DNA of 64,000 nt from Desulfosporosinus fructosivorans (GTDB lineage: Bacteria > Bacillota > Desulfitobacteriia > Desulfitobacteriales > Desulfitobacteriaceae), in the NCBI RefSeq assembly GCF_004766045.1, contig NZ_SPQQ01000006.1:328453-392452 (forward strand), read 5' to 3'. The notes under the pieces were generated by a model. It saw nothing but the letters and a program-made list of their open reading frames with translations, was not told the origin of the DNA and did no database searches. A program made the translations under genes and the position numbers. Shown one piece after another: positions 34,229 through 43,943 of the stretch (position 1 is the stretch's first letter; every line of letters begins with the position of its first letter).

Positions 34229-36781
34229 ATGACCACCCCGATGATGCACCAATATCGAGGAATTAAAGAAAAAGCCCCCGGAACAATACTGTTTTATCGC
34301 CTGGGCGATTTTTATGAAATGTTTGGCGAAGATGCAGAATTAGCCGCACCTATTTTACAAATAGCCTTAACCGGGCGTGATGCAGGAGACGGGAAACGAA
34401 TTGCCATGTGCGGTGTTCCTTATCATGCTTTAGATAATTATTTGTCTAAGCTCGTCAAGGCTGGTCATAAAGTCGCCATTTGTGAACAAGTGGAAGACGC
34501 TAAAAACGCCAAAGGGATTGTCAAACGGGACATTATTCGAATTGTTTCTCCAGGTACACTGACAGAATCGCTCTCTGAACGGACTAATCATTATTTAGCC
34601 AGTGTGTACCATGATATGGACTGGGGACTTGCTTTTCTTGATCTATCTACTGGCGAGTTTTCAATGTTCCAAACCCCAGAACTCGACGTTCTCCTCACAG
34701 AACTATCCCGTATTAATCCCGCTGAACTACTATTGCCTCCTGAACTTATGAAAAAACCTAAACCGTGGGTGGGTTATTACAGTACTGTACGCGAAGGAAA
34801 AACATTTTGTGGACAGTCCTTGCGGGAGCGTTTTCTCAATCAACAAGATTTGTTGCAAGAATTTCCCGTAGGAACTCAAGCTGCCACAGCTTTATGGGTC
34901 TACATACTAGAAACGATGCCTGGTATAGATCCGACCCATATCATAGAAATTACGACTTTCCGTTCTGAACATTGGATGTTTCTCGACCAATGGACCCGTC
35001 GTAATCTTGAACTGACAGAATCTCTCCGTAGTACAGATAAAAAAGGAACCCTCTTGTCAGTGCTTGATTTAACTCAAACTGCTTTCGGAGGTAGGCTATT
35101 AAAGCATTGGATTGATAAACCCTTGCTTAGGCAAGATGCGATAAATCAACGTCTGGATGTGGTTGAAGGACTTACCTCAGATTCATTTCTCCGCAGAGAC
35201 TTATTTAAGCTTCTGTCTGAGGTCTATGATCTTGAGCGCCTGATGGGGAAGGTTTCTTATGGGACGGCTAATGCGAGAGATTTATTAGCGTTGGCGCAAA
35301 CCTTAGCGCTCCTTCCAGAAATCAGGACACTCCTATCTGCTAGCTCTTCGGAAAACCTTAAAAGCAATGTTCCCCATCTAGAGGGACTTGACTCATTCGT
35401 AAGTAAGCTTCAAAGTGCTCTAAATCCAAATCCCCCTTTAACCTTACGCGATGGCAATATCATCAAAACTGGTTATTCCCAAGAAGTAGACGAATTGCGT
35501 TCCATTTCGACGGGTGGCAAAGCATGGGTTGCTCAACTGGAGAACTCAGAGCGTGAACGAACTGGAATTCGGTCTTTGAAGATAGGGTATAATAAAGTCT
35601 TTGGTTATTTTATTGAGATTACTCATGCCAATGCTCATCTTAGTCCTCCAGACTATCAACGCAAGCAAACTCTATCTAATGCTGAACGTTTCATTACTCC
35701 CGAATTGAAAGAGTACGAACAAAAAATCATAGGGGCAGAGGAAAAGCTTAAAGATTTAGAGTATGAGCTTCTCTTGATTCTGAGAGAGGACGTCCGGGCC
35801 CATATTAAGACTATTTTGCACATAGCTCAGGTTTTAGCGGAAATTGATGTCTTTGTCAGTTTAGCAGAAGTTGCAGTTCGCAATCATTATGTTCGCCCCC
35901 AGATCAAAGATGATGGTCAAATACTTATCACCGAAGGCAGACACCCGGTTGTTGAACAAATGCTTGAACCAGGCGTGTTCGTCCCGAATGATACCCTCAT
36001 GTCGAAGAGTTTGCATTTAGCACTTATCACAGGACCAAATATGGCCGGAAAATCCACCTACATGCGCCAAGTTGCTTTGATAGTCCTCATGGCCCATATC
36101 GGTTCCTTTGTACCCGCTAAAAAGGCCAGTATTACACTGGTAGATCGGATCTTTACAAGGGTCGGGGCCTCTGATGATTTAGCAGCCGGACAAAGCACCT
36201 TTATGGTCGAGATGCAAGAAGTCGCTCACATCTTAAAATATGCTACTGGGAAAAGTTTAATCATTTTAGACGAAATTGGACGAGGAACAGCAACCTTTGA
36301 TGGGCTTAGCATTGCTTGGGCAGTTGCTGAACACCTCGTTCAACAGCCTAAGTTCAACCCTAAAACTCTCTTCGCCACGCATTATCATGAGCTTACGCAT
36401 CTTCAAGATGATTTTTCGGGGCTATTTAACCTTCATGTTGGGGTGAAGGAAAGGGGAGAGGACATTGTTTTCCTGCATAAAATTTTGCCTGGTAAAGCTG
36501 ATCGCAGTTATGGTATCCAGGTAGCCCGTTTAGCTGGTTTGCCTCAGAACCTACTTAAACGTGCTAAAACCCTGCTTCTAGAGTTAGAATCCTCTCAGCC
36601 AACGCATGCTTTGAGCGACCCACCTAAGCAGGTTGCTCAAATTTCCCTCTTTGACGTGCCACAAATCCACCCGATTTTGCAAGAAATTAACAAACTTCCT
36701 ATGGAAGACATGACTGCACGCCAAGCCCTTCAGTATCTCTTTGACCTACGAGAACGCATTCAATCCTCTGAAGACTTGTAG
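34229..36781 (+). CDS. mutS: DNA mismatch repair protein MutS
   Basis: 850 aa, full length. The N-terminal mismatch-binding domain includes FYRLGDFYEMFGEDA with the Phe-x-Glu motif. Core, lever and clamp follow; the C-terminal ATPase has Walker A GPNMAGKSTYMRQ, Walker B LIILDEIGRGTATFDG and an HTH-like end. Recognises mismatches and recruits MutL. RBS AAGGGGAG with ATG 34229. The gene is not directly followed by mutL: two other genes lie between. Confidence 0.97.
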   Translation: MTTPMMHQYRGIKEKAPGTILFYRLGDFYEMFGEDAELAAPILQIALTGRDAGDGKRIAMCGVPYHALDNYLSKLVKAGHKVAICEQVEDAKNAKGIVKRDIIRIVSPGTLTESLSERTNHYLASVYHDMDWGLAFLDLSTGEFSMFQTPELDVLLTELSRINPAELLLPPELMKKPKPWVGYYSTVREGKTFCGQSLRERFLNQQDLLQEFPVGTQAATALWVYILETMPGIDPTHIIEITTFRSEHWMFLDQWTRRNLELTESLRSTDKKGTLLSVLDLTQTAFGGRLLKHWIDKPLLRQDAINQRLDVVEGLTSDSFLRRDLFKLLSEVYDLERLMGKVSYGTANARDLLALAQTLALLPEIRTLLSASSSENLKSNVPHLEGLDSFVSKLQSALNPNPPLTLRDGNIIKTGYSQEVDELRSISTGGKAWVAQLENSERERTGIRSLKIGYNKVFGYFIEITHANAHLSPPDYQRKQTLSNAERFITPELKEYEQKIIGAEEKLKDLEYELLLILREDVRAHIKTILHIAQVLAEIDVFVSLAEVAVRNHYVRPQIKDDGQILITEGRHPVVEQMLEPGVFVPNDTLMSKSLHLALITGPNMAGKSTYMRQVALIVLMAHIGSFVPAKKASITLVDRIFTRVGASDDLAAGQSTFMVEMQEVAHILKYATGKSLIILDEIGRGTATFDGLSIAWAVAEHLVQQPKFNPKTLFATHYHELTHLQDDFSGLFNLHVGVKERGEDIVFLHKILPGKADRSYGIQVARLAGLPQNLLKRAKTLLLELESSQPTHALSDPPKQVAQISLFDVPQIHPILQEINKLPMEDMTARQALQYLFDLRERIQSSEDL

Positions 36782-37008
36782 GGAACGCGATTGTTCGAGG
36801 TCTGAAGTTCTAGATCCGAGGTTCTAGAACGAATTATAAGTTGAGTGTTCGCTGTTAGCGGACCGACTCTAAAGTTTAGTCAAAGCTAAAGTTAAGATCG
36901 TATTTCGCAGTTCGAAGTAGGATGTTCGGTGTTAAAGATCGTACATCTTACATCTTACATCTTACATCGTGCATCGAATATCGAATATCGAATTAGGGGG
37001 TGTTTACT
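36782..37008. repeat. Short-repeat intergenic region
   Basis: Contains degenerate tandem units: CATCTTA three times around 36944-36965, ATCGAAT-type units three times around 36973-36991, and related GTTCTAGA/GTTCGAA words earlier. No ORF. Looks like slippage-type or remnant repeat DNA rather than a promoter. Confidence 0.6.
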
Positions 37009-38676
37009 ATTCCTTACCGAGTAGGAATCGACGTGGGAGGGACTTATACCGACGCTGTGTTTATTCACGACGGTCATATCCAACAAACGGCAAAAGTACC
37101 CACCCGATCTGAAAACTTAGTGGAGACACTCATGATGGCCTTTGATCAATTAAATATTCCAGATGAACAAGCCCTTAGTCAAATAACGGTCAGTACAACA
37201 CTCGTGACAAACGCTATTCTTCAAAACAGAATACCACCCGTGCAATTACTCTTGTTTTCTGGAAATGGGATGAGCGTCGACGCACTCCCCTGGCCAGTTA
37301 GTTATCTGGAACTGACTGGAGAAATGGATTTTCGAGGCCGGGAGATTGAACCTCCTAAGCAGAGTGAGTGGGGAGAATTCCTAACGCCTAATCTCCGTGA
37401 AAATCCTGCTTTAGTAGCCATTATAGGAAAGTTCTCACATCGCAACAATCTTCACGAGGAACAACTCTCAACCTATCTGAGGGGGATTAATCCCTCTTTG
37501 AGAATTGCTTTAGGACACACTTGGGGACAAGCAAATTTTTATCGGCGCAGTCTGACTACGTATCTCAATCTGGCTGTTTCCGATTTGTATCGTGAATTCG
37601 CCCAACAATTACAAAGTGCGGTATCCGCCCGAAAAATCCTAGCGCCTATTTCAATTCTAAAGGCCGATGGGGGGATTGTACCCCTTGCCAAGATTCGGCC
37701 GATTGAATCCATTTACTCTGGACCAGCAGCGAGTATCCTTGCCGCACTGACTCAAAGTGAACCGACGACTTCTTCGATCATCGTGGATATTGGTGGAACG
37801 ACGACCGATATTGGGATCGTGCTTTCCGGTGTCCCATTACTCAGCTCGAAAGGAGCTCAAATCGGGCCTTTTTCAACCCTTGTCCGAACCCTAGCGGTTC
37901 GTTCAATTCCAGTTGGAGGGGACTCCGCCATCCATTCTGCAGATCAGGGTTTTGTCCTGGAGGAATACCGACTCGGACCAGCCTATTGTCTAGGTGGAAA
38001 CATACCCACACCAACAGACGCGATGCGTTATCTGGGGCTGATCGAATATGGAAATGAGCGCTTAGCAGAAGAGGCCCTAGCCTCTATTTTGCCGATAGAA
38101 CGCCGGACACCAGAGTTTCTGCATGAACTGGCAGAGGCTATTATTGAAACAGTAGCAGAGAAAATCGCTGGCGCAGTTGATTCCCTGAAGCGCGAGTGGC
38201 AAGAAGAGCCGGCATATAAAGTTTGGGAAGTTCTCCATCCCCAAGAGGCCCATACCTTCAACACCCTAGTCAGTGGTGGAGGAGCTCGGGGGATGACTTT
38301 GGCTCTGGAAAAACGCCTGAAGACACCTGTTACTCTCGGATTATATCCAGAGGTTTCCAATGCTCTTGGCGCAGCTATGGCTAAACCGACCTTTGATTGT
38401 ACGCTTCATCTGGACACTTATATGAAAAGGTATCGGGTAGAAGAGACTGGGGAACAGGGGACGTGGTCAGGTGCGCTCCGCCCTCATCGCGAAGTCGAGG
38501 GATTTCTGGATACTCTCGCTCAGCAGCTAGCTACATCCTATGGGTTGCAGCTTAACGACGTGGAAAAAGAGCCCTTCGATTTCTTCCCAATTGTTAAGGG
38601 ATATAAAACCGTGGGTCAAATTGTCCGCGGGGCCGTTCATCTGCGGCCTGGTGTGATCGGGAGGATAGACGCATGA
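37009..38676 (+). CDS. Hydantoinase/oxoprolinase-family protein (HyuA-like), possible ATT start
   Basis: 555 aa if started at ATT 37009, six bases after the GGGGGTG run, giving IPYRVGIDVGGTYTDAVF, the usual N-terminal ATP-binding-like motif. A GTG at 37000 is in frame but overlaps the ribosome site; later GTG codons would remove the VGIDVGGT motif. Motifs: VSTTLVTNAI, VDIGGTTTDIG near 260 and VSGGGARGM near 425. HyuA-type ATPases hydrolyse cyclic amides with ATP, usually with a HyuB partner that is absent here. Ends with ATGA overlap to the HDAC gene. Substrate unknown. Confidence 0.83.
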   Translation: MPYRVGIDVGGTYTDAVFIHDGHIQQTAKVPTRSENLVETLMMAFDQLNIPDEQALSQITVSTTLVTNAILQNRIPPVQLLLFSGNGMSVDALPWPVSYLELTGEMDFRGREIEPPKQSEWGEFLTPNLRENPALVAIIGKFSHRNNLHEEQLSTYLRGINPSLRIALGHTWGQANFYRRSLTTYLNLAVSDLYREFAQQLQSAVSARKILAPISILKADGGIVPLAKIRPIESIYSGPAASILAALTQSEPTTSSIIVDIGGTTTDIGIVLSGVPLLSSKGAQIGPFSTLVRTLAVRSIPVGGDSAIHSADQGFVLEEYRLGPAYCLGGNIPTPTDAMRYLGLIEYGNERLAEEALASILPIERRTPEFLHELAEAIIETVAEKIAGAVDSLKREWQEEPAYKVWEVLHPQEAHTFNTLVSGGGARGMTLALEKRLKTPVTLGLYPEVSNALGAAMAKPTFDCTLHLDTYMKRYRVEETGEQGTWSGALRPHREVEGFLDTLAQQLATSYGLQLNDVEKEPFDFFPIVKGYKTVGQIVRGAVHLRPGVIGRIDA

Positions 38677-40013
38677 AACGAACTGGAATTTTGTTTTTCC
38701 CTGCATTTGACTGGTCACTGGGCGACTCCCATCCTGAACGAGAAGAACGTCTCCTCTACACACAAGAACAATTATTTGAAGAGGGGATTCTAGACTTACC
38801 CCAGATCAAACAGTATTCACCCCGGCTTGCCTCGCTACATGAGGCTTTACGGGCTCAAGCATTATTTCCCACGCCTGAAGTGCATATCGGTTCCTTAGAC
38901 GCCCACCTCATTGCAGCAGGGAGTGCTATTTTGCTTGGGGAAGCACGTGTCCGCGGAGAAATCTCTAATGGTTTCGTTATGGCACGCCCTCCAGGACACC
39001 ACTCAGGAGCTACCTCATGGGGCAATCGGGGCTTTTGTTCACTCAACAATGAAGCGATCCTTGTAAATCACTTGAGAGCACGTTTTGGAACTAAGAAGAT
39101 TGCTATTGTCGATACCGATGTGCATCACGGGGACGGAACCCAAGATATCTTTTATCACGATCCGAATGTGCTTTTTATTTCCCTCCATCAAGATGGACGT
39201 ACTCTTTTTCCAGGCAGTGGCTTTGTTAATGAAAAGGGTGGTCCGAATGCCTGGGATCAGACGTTAAACATTCCTCTACCACCTGGAACTGGTGACGAAG
39301 GATATCACTACGTATTGGAAAACTGGGTGCTACCACGACTCCAAGCGTTTGCCCCGGATCTGATTATCAATTCAGCAGGCCAGGACAATCATTTTACAGA
39401 TCCATTGGCATCGATGAAGCTCACTGCCAATGGGTACGGGCGTATCACTGAACTTCTCCAACCGGATTTAGCTGTCCTGGAAGGTGGATATTCCATAGAA
39501 GGGGCACTGCCTTATGTCAACCTTGCAATTTTACTCGCGCTTGCCGGGGAAGATTACCATCATGTCCGAGAACCACAAAAACCAGATAGTCCGGCTTTAC
39601 CCCTTGCGGCCCTTAAACCATATTTTGAGGCCCTCAAGAAACAGCACGAAACCATTAAACCCCGCTTCACAATCCAAGGCAAAGCCTTCTTTCCCCAAGG
39701 AACTTGGATTTATAGCCCTCGTTCTGTCTATTATGATACGGATGGGTTCGAAGAAACCCGACATGATTACATACGGGAGTGTAGCCATTGCGGCGGAACC
39801 GTCTATATTGAAAGCTCGCGTTCGTCGTCTCCCCAAAAGTCTGTGCTCGTGCGAATTCCGTTTCAAGCCTGCTCAGAGTGTGAACAAGCGGGTTATGACC
39901 TATGGGACCACCTACAACATCATAGTGAAGCTACCACAAGCGGTTTACTGCAAAACCAACTTCATGATAAATTAGATGTTTGGAGTAGGAAAGAAGGACT
40001 GAGGAAATTTTGA
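38673..40013 (+). CDS. Histone deacetylase-family hydrolase with C-terminal zinc-ribbon-like tail
   Basis: 446 aa. The HDAC/acetylpolyamine amidohydrolase core (about 1-310) has ARPPGHHSGATSWGNRGFC, VDTDVHHGDGTQDIF (Asp, His metal ligands) and AGQDNHFTDPLA. An extra C-terminal region carries CSHCGG near 370 and CSECEQ near 410, a pair of CxxC motifs like a zinc ribbon, not part of the standard enzyme. Deacetylates lysine residues, polyamines or other acetylated amines (family knowledge). Translationally coupled on both sides: ATGA with the hydantoinase-like gene and TTGA with mutL. Confidence 0.88.
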   Translation: MKRTGILFFPAFDWSLGDSHPEREERLLYTQEQLFEEGILDLPQIKQYSPRLASLHEALRAQALFPTPEVHIGSLDAHLIAAGSAILLGEARVRGEISNGFVMARPPGHHSGATSWGNRGFCSLNNEAILVNHLRARFGTKKIAIVDTDVHHGDGTQDIFYHDPNVLFISLHQDGRTLFPGSGFVNEKGGPNAWDQTLNIPLPPGTGDEGYHYVLENWVLPRLQAFAPDLIINSAGQDNHFTDPLASMKLTANGYGRITELLQPDLAVLEGGYSIEGALPYVNLAILLALAGEDYHHVREPQKPDSPALPLAALKPYFEALKKQHETIKPRFTIQGKAFFPQGTWIYSPRSVYYDTDGFEETRHDYIRECSHCGGTVYIESSRSSSPQKSVLVRIPFQACSECEQAGYDLWDHLQHHSEATTSGLLQNQLHDKLDVWSRKEGLRKF

Positions 40014-41998
40014 CACCGGTGATACACATCCTTGATTCACATTCAGCTAACCAAATTGCCGCCGGAGAAGTCGTTGAACGCCCTGCATCTGTCGTTAAGG
40101 AACTCGTTGAAAACGCTCTAGACGCTGGGGCAAAACACATTGACATAACCATTGAAGGGAATGGCGTACCACTTATTCGAGTGCGAGATGATGGCTGTGG
40201 AATCGCAATTGCGGATTTACCATTGGCTGTTATTCGTCATGCCACCAGTAAAATCAACAAGATTGATGACCTTGATCATTTACAGACCCTCGGGTTTAGA
40301 GGGGAGGCATTACCAAGTATTGCCTCGGTTTCTCATATGGAAATTTCCTCAAGGCCCGCGGACGAAGTTGCTGGATTATGTCTTAAGCTGATCGGTGGCG
40401 AAAATGGAGAATTTTCAGAAGTTGGGTGCCCTGTCGGAACGTCTGTGACTGTCCGCAATCTTTTTTTTAACACACCCGCTCGTTTGAAATTTCTAAAATC
40501 TACGCCTACTGAATTTGGTCTCATAAGCGATACAATTGGGAGAATAGCTCTTGCGCATCCAGATATCGCCTTTTCCTTAACTCATCCTCAACAAGTCGTT
40601 TTGCAAACGTCCGGGCGCGGAGATTTACGGGAAACGATTGGAGCAGTCTTGGGCCATGGGATTGCTCGACAGCTGATACCGATCAACGTGCAAAAAGGAG
40701 ACTGGCAATTAGAGGGCTTTATCAGTCCACCTGATCTGGTGCGATCTTCTAAGCAAACCCAAAACTTTATGATCAATGGTCGAATTGTACGCTCACCATT
40801 TTTAGGCCGCTCCCTAGAGGAAGGCTATCATACCCTTATTCCAACGAAGCTTCATCCAATCGTCGTTCTGCATCTGCATGTTCCGCCCTCAGAGTATGAT
40901 GTCAATGTCCACCCCACAAAAATGGATGTGCGCTTTAGGAGTGAGCAAGCCTTAGCCCCATTTATCAGTCAATCGGTTTATCAAACCCTAATCAAGAGTA
41001 AACCTTTACCCTCATATCAGACACTACGCTCATCACTAGAACCAGCGACAACCTTCTCCACTAAGCCTTCTCCAAGTTCTGTACTAGCAACAAATTCAGA
41101 GAATGCTAAAGCCAGAGGGCAATTTAAGGAGACTGTAGCACCGCTCGCGTCAAGCTCCCCGCTGAAACTCCCCCTAAGACCCGAAATAGTTGACCAACCA
41201 AAATTCTTCTTACCCGCTCAAGAACAGACTGGAATTCTAGAGAGTTTAGTCGCTAAGGGACCTATTCAAAAAGCCTCACCTGAGTTAGATGTCCAAGTGG
41301 CGCAACCATTAACTCATACCACGCCCCCTAGTGAGGTTAGTAAGATAAGTGAACTCGAAGAAGTCGGAGTCTCACGATTGGATACATTAGCTCAATTGGA
41401 AACGATAGCCGATGATGTTTTAGCTCACATCTGGCCCTTAGCACAGCTATTTAGCACTTATATCTTAGCTACTGACGGTGATGTCCTCTTGATGATTGAC
41501 CAACATGCTGCTCACGAACGCATTAATTATGAACGACTGTTTGCGGAGTTTAGACAAGCTGAGCGTTCCAGTCAGACTCTTTTGATTCCACTTCCAATGG
41601 AGTTTACTCTCCAGGAAGAGCAGGTGGTTTTAGAAAATTTATGGAGTTTGACTGAAATGGGATTTATCCTGGAGCAGTTTGGTGAACGAACTTATCTTTT
41701 ACGGGGTGTACCCGTTCAAACAGGTAATGTTCAGGCAGACAGCCTACTACGGCAGTTTATCGAAGAGGTCTTACAGAAAAATTCTACACCCACTATTGAG
41801 AAATTATTAGAGGAATGGATTTATCTTTTGGCTTGCAAAGAATCCATTAAAGGACAAGACTCACTTTCCTTGCTGGAAATGGAACAACTCATTGCGCTAC
41901 TTGGCCGAAGTCAGAATCCTTATACCTGTCCACATGGACGCCCAACTATGGTGAGAATGACTCGGGCAGAATTGGAAAAGCGTTTTTATCGCACTTGA
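40010..41998 (+). CDS. mutL: DNA mismatch repair protein MutL
   Basis: 662 aa from TTG 40010 (GAGGAAA upstream, overlaps the HDAC stop). The N-terminal GHKL ATPase (about 1-330) has NQIAAGEVVERPASVVKELVENALDA, DDGCGI and TLGFRGEALPSI. Then a low-conservation linker (about 335-470) and the C-terminal dimerisation domain (about 475-662) with DQHAAHERINYERL, typical for the endonuclease-type MutL of Gram-positives. In the linker, bases 41352-41390 are a copy of a repeat that also occurs outside genes at 44369. Works with MutS. Confidence 0.96.
   Translation: MTPVIHILDSHSANQIAAGEVVERPASVVKELVENALDAGAKHIDITIEGNGVPLIRVRDDGCGIAIADLPLAVIRHATSKINKIDDLDHLQTLGFRGEALPSIASVSHMEISSRPADEVAGLCLKLIGGENGEFSEVGCPVGTSVTVRNLFFNTPARLKFLKSTPTEFGLISDTIGRIALAHPDIAFSLTHPQQVVLQTSGRGDLRETIGAVLGHGIARQLIPINVQKGDWQLEGFISPPDLVRSSKQTQNFMINGRIVRSPFLGRSLEEGYHTLIPTKLHPIVVLHLHVPPSEYDVNVHPTKMDVRFRSEQALAPFISQSVYQTLIKSKPLPSYQTLRSSLEPATTFSTKPSPSSVLATNSENAKARGQFKETVAPLASSSPLKLPLRPEIVDQPKFFLPAQEQTGILESLVAKGPIQKASPELDVQVAQPLTHTTPPSEVSKISELEEVGVSRLDTLAQLETIADDVLAHIWPLAQLFSTYILATDGDVLLMIDQHAAHERINYERLFAEFRQAERSSQTLLIPLPMEFTLQEEQVVLENLWSLTEMGFILEQFGERTYLLRGVPVQTGNVQADSLLRQFIEEVLQKNSTPTIEKLLEEWIYLLACKESIKGQDSLSLLEMEQLIALLGRSQNPYTCPHGRPTMVRMTRAELEKRFYRT
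41352..41390 (+). repeat. Dispersed repeat copy in frame inside the mutL linker
   Basis: 39 bases, 36 identical to 44369-44407; core AGTCTCACGATTGG. It is read in frame as part of ELEEVGVSRLDTLA. Confidence 0.75.
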
Positions 41999-42151
41999 TA
42001 ATCAAAAGTTTGGGTGCTGCTTGACACGGGTATACTTTCCGTAAGATGAGAGGCGTGCTCTTGCGCTAGAACCAAGTGACTCACTTAGTACAACTAAGGA
42101 TTCGGCGAAAATATGCATGCTAGTGATACGGTAAAGAAAACTGGAGGCTCT

Positions 42152-42952
42152 ATGTTAAAAGATATACCTATCCTCATCAAAATAACCCATACAGATCCTG
42201 AACTCCTAAGTAGACTTGCTTGGTTTCAGCAACAACCCGGATGCAGCTGGACTGTAATTCAGGGCAGGGGTGGAGAGTTACCAGAACTTACAATAACGCG
42301 TCGGGGTGTTTTCTTGACAAGCGGATCAAAACAACTGTCCTTTCATCCAAACATGGCCATCATTCGGCTATTAAATCTCCTGCGTGGTGGGTTTGATCGT
42401 TATCTTGAAGCAACCCAACTAAAAGAAGGGGGCTCATTAATTGATGCTACTCTGGGTTTTGGGACGGATGCTTTAATTGGGGCCTGGGCAGTTGGGGAAA
42501 AAGGGAGTGTTCTGGGAATTGAGCAGTCTCCGATTTTAGCCGCATTCGTTAAGGATGGTTTGAGCCATTTTGATGAGATTATTCGCAAAGCTCACAATAA
42601 AGATAAACAAGATACTTGGTCAGCTTTAGCACGAGCCTCTCAGAAAATTGAAGTTCGTTGGGGTGAACACCTTGAGTATCTAAAGCAGATACCCTCTCGC
42701 TCGGTTGATGTGGTTTATTTCGATCCTATGTTTCGCAACACATGTAGACAGTCTGACTCAATTGTACCCTTGCATCGCTGGTCAGACCACAATCCCCTCA
42801 ATCCCGAGGTTGTACTAGAAGCATGTCGGGTTGCTCGATACCGGGTTGTGCTTAAAGAACGCAAAACCAGCCCAGAATTCCGACGTCTAGGGTTTGACAT
42901 ATTACTTGGAGGACAGTACAGTCCTGTCGATTATGGCGTCATTTTAGTTTGA
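42152..42952 (+). CDS. RsmJ-like class I SAM-dependent methyltransferase
   Basis: 266 aa from ATG 42152 with GGAGG four bases upstream; the earlier ATG 42113 has no site. SAM-binding motif LIDATLGFGTDALIG near 106-120 and VDVVYFDPMFRNT near 197, the DPMF motif found in the RsmJ/UPF0341 family of 16S rRNA m2G1516 methyltransferases. Other members of this group methylate different nucleotides, so the target is tentative. Overlaps or abuts miaA, with which it is likely co-transcribed. Confidence 0.78.
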   Translation: MLKDIPILIKITHTDPELLSRLAWFQQQPGCSWTVIQGRGGELPELTITRRGVFLTSGSKQLSFHPNMAIIRLLNLLRGGFDRYLEATQLKEGGSLIDATLGFGTDALIGAWAVGEKGSVLGIEQSPILAAFVKDGLSHFDEIIRKAHNKDKQDTWSALARASQKIEVRWGEHLEYLKQIPSRSVDVVYFDPMFRNTCRQSDSIVPLHRWSDHNPLNPEVVLEACRVARYRVVLKERKTSPEFRRLGFDILLGGQYSPVDYGVILV

Positions 42953-42966
42953 TAGGGGTTGATCTA

Positions 42967-43908
42967 GTGTATCCACTAATCATTATTATCGGCCCGACCG
43001 GCGTCGGTAAGACATCACTAGGAATAGCCCTGGCCCTGGAACTTGGAGGGGAGATAATTTCTGGAGATTCTGTTCAGATTTATAAGAAACTTGATATCGG
43101 TTCAGCGAAACCAAGTACAGAAGAACTCCAACTCGTCCCACACCACCTCATTGATTATATAGATCCCCAAGAACCTTTTTCTGCAGCTCAGTTTAAGATT
43201 AAGGCTACTGCCTTAATTGATGAAATTAGGGGGCGTGGACATGTTCCAATTGTAGTCGGGGGGACAGGGCTCTATATTCGTTCGTTGCTCGATCCCTATG
43301 ATTTTTCACAACATGGTTCTGAAGAAATCCGATCCATTTGGAATGAATACGTCCAATTACATGGAAACTTAGCACTGCATCAGGAGTTGAAGGACAGGGA
43401 CCCTGAAACAGCACAGCAGTTACACCCCAACGATGTTTTTCGCGTTATTCGAGCGTTAGAAGTCATTGAATTAACAGGTAGCACCCTATCGAGTCAACGT
43501 CAATTCCGAGATGATGAATACCAAGCACTTGACCCCTCGGTTGTCTATATTGGGCTAACTGCTCGACGCGAATTAATCTACGATCGAATCAATCAGCGCT
43601 GCGTCACAATGCTATCTCAGGGCCTAATCGAAGAAACACTGGGTCTCTTAAAACTCGGTTATGCACCAACGTTAAAGCCATTGCAAAGTATAGGCTACCG
43701 TCATTCACTTTGGTACGTATTTGGTCTTGTCACCCAACCTGAAATGCTACGTTTGCTACAAAGAGATACGCGTCATTTTGCTAAACGCCAACTGACTTGG
43801 TTTCGCCGTGATCCACGCATCAGTTGGTATGACATTGAGACGGATTCGGACGAATTACTCGAGGGTATTCTCAAGACTTGCAGAGCCTGTCAAACTCGTG
43901 TAGAATAA
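42967..43908 (+). CDS. miaA: tRNA dimethylallyltransferase MiaA
   Basis: 313 aa from GTG 42967, eight bases after AGGGG; a longer TTG start at 42949 is unlikely. P-loop GPTGVGKTSLGIAL near 9-22, ISGDSVQIYKKLDIGSAKP, and VVGGTGLYIRSL, the MiaA family pattern. Transfers dimethylallyl from DMAPP to A37 of tRNA, the substrate for MiaB. Followed directly by hfq, the usual Gram-positive and proteobacterial order. Confidence 0.95.
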   Translation: MYPLIIIIGPTGVGKTSLGIALALELGGEIISGDSVQIYKKLDIGSAKPSTEELQLVPHHLIDYIDPQEPFSAAQFKIKATALIDEIRGRGHVPIVVGGTGLYIRSLLDPYDFSQHGSEEIRSIWNEYVQLHGNLALHQELKDRDPETAQQLHPNDVFRVIRALEVIELTGSTLSSQRQFRDDEYQALDPSVVYIGLTARRELIYDRINQRCVTMLSQGLIEETLGLLKLGYAPTLKPLQSIGYRHSLWYVFGLVTQPEMLRLLQRDTRHFAKRQLTWFRRDPRISWYDIETDSDELLEGILKTCRACQTRVE

Positions 43909-43943
43909 GTTAAGTAGTAATATAAGGTGATGGAGGCAAATAT

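Noticed and set aside
42021..42047. TTGACA ... TAAGAT as a promoter before the RsmJ-like gene
   Set aside because: Spacing is 15 and the -10 match is poor.
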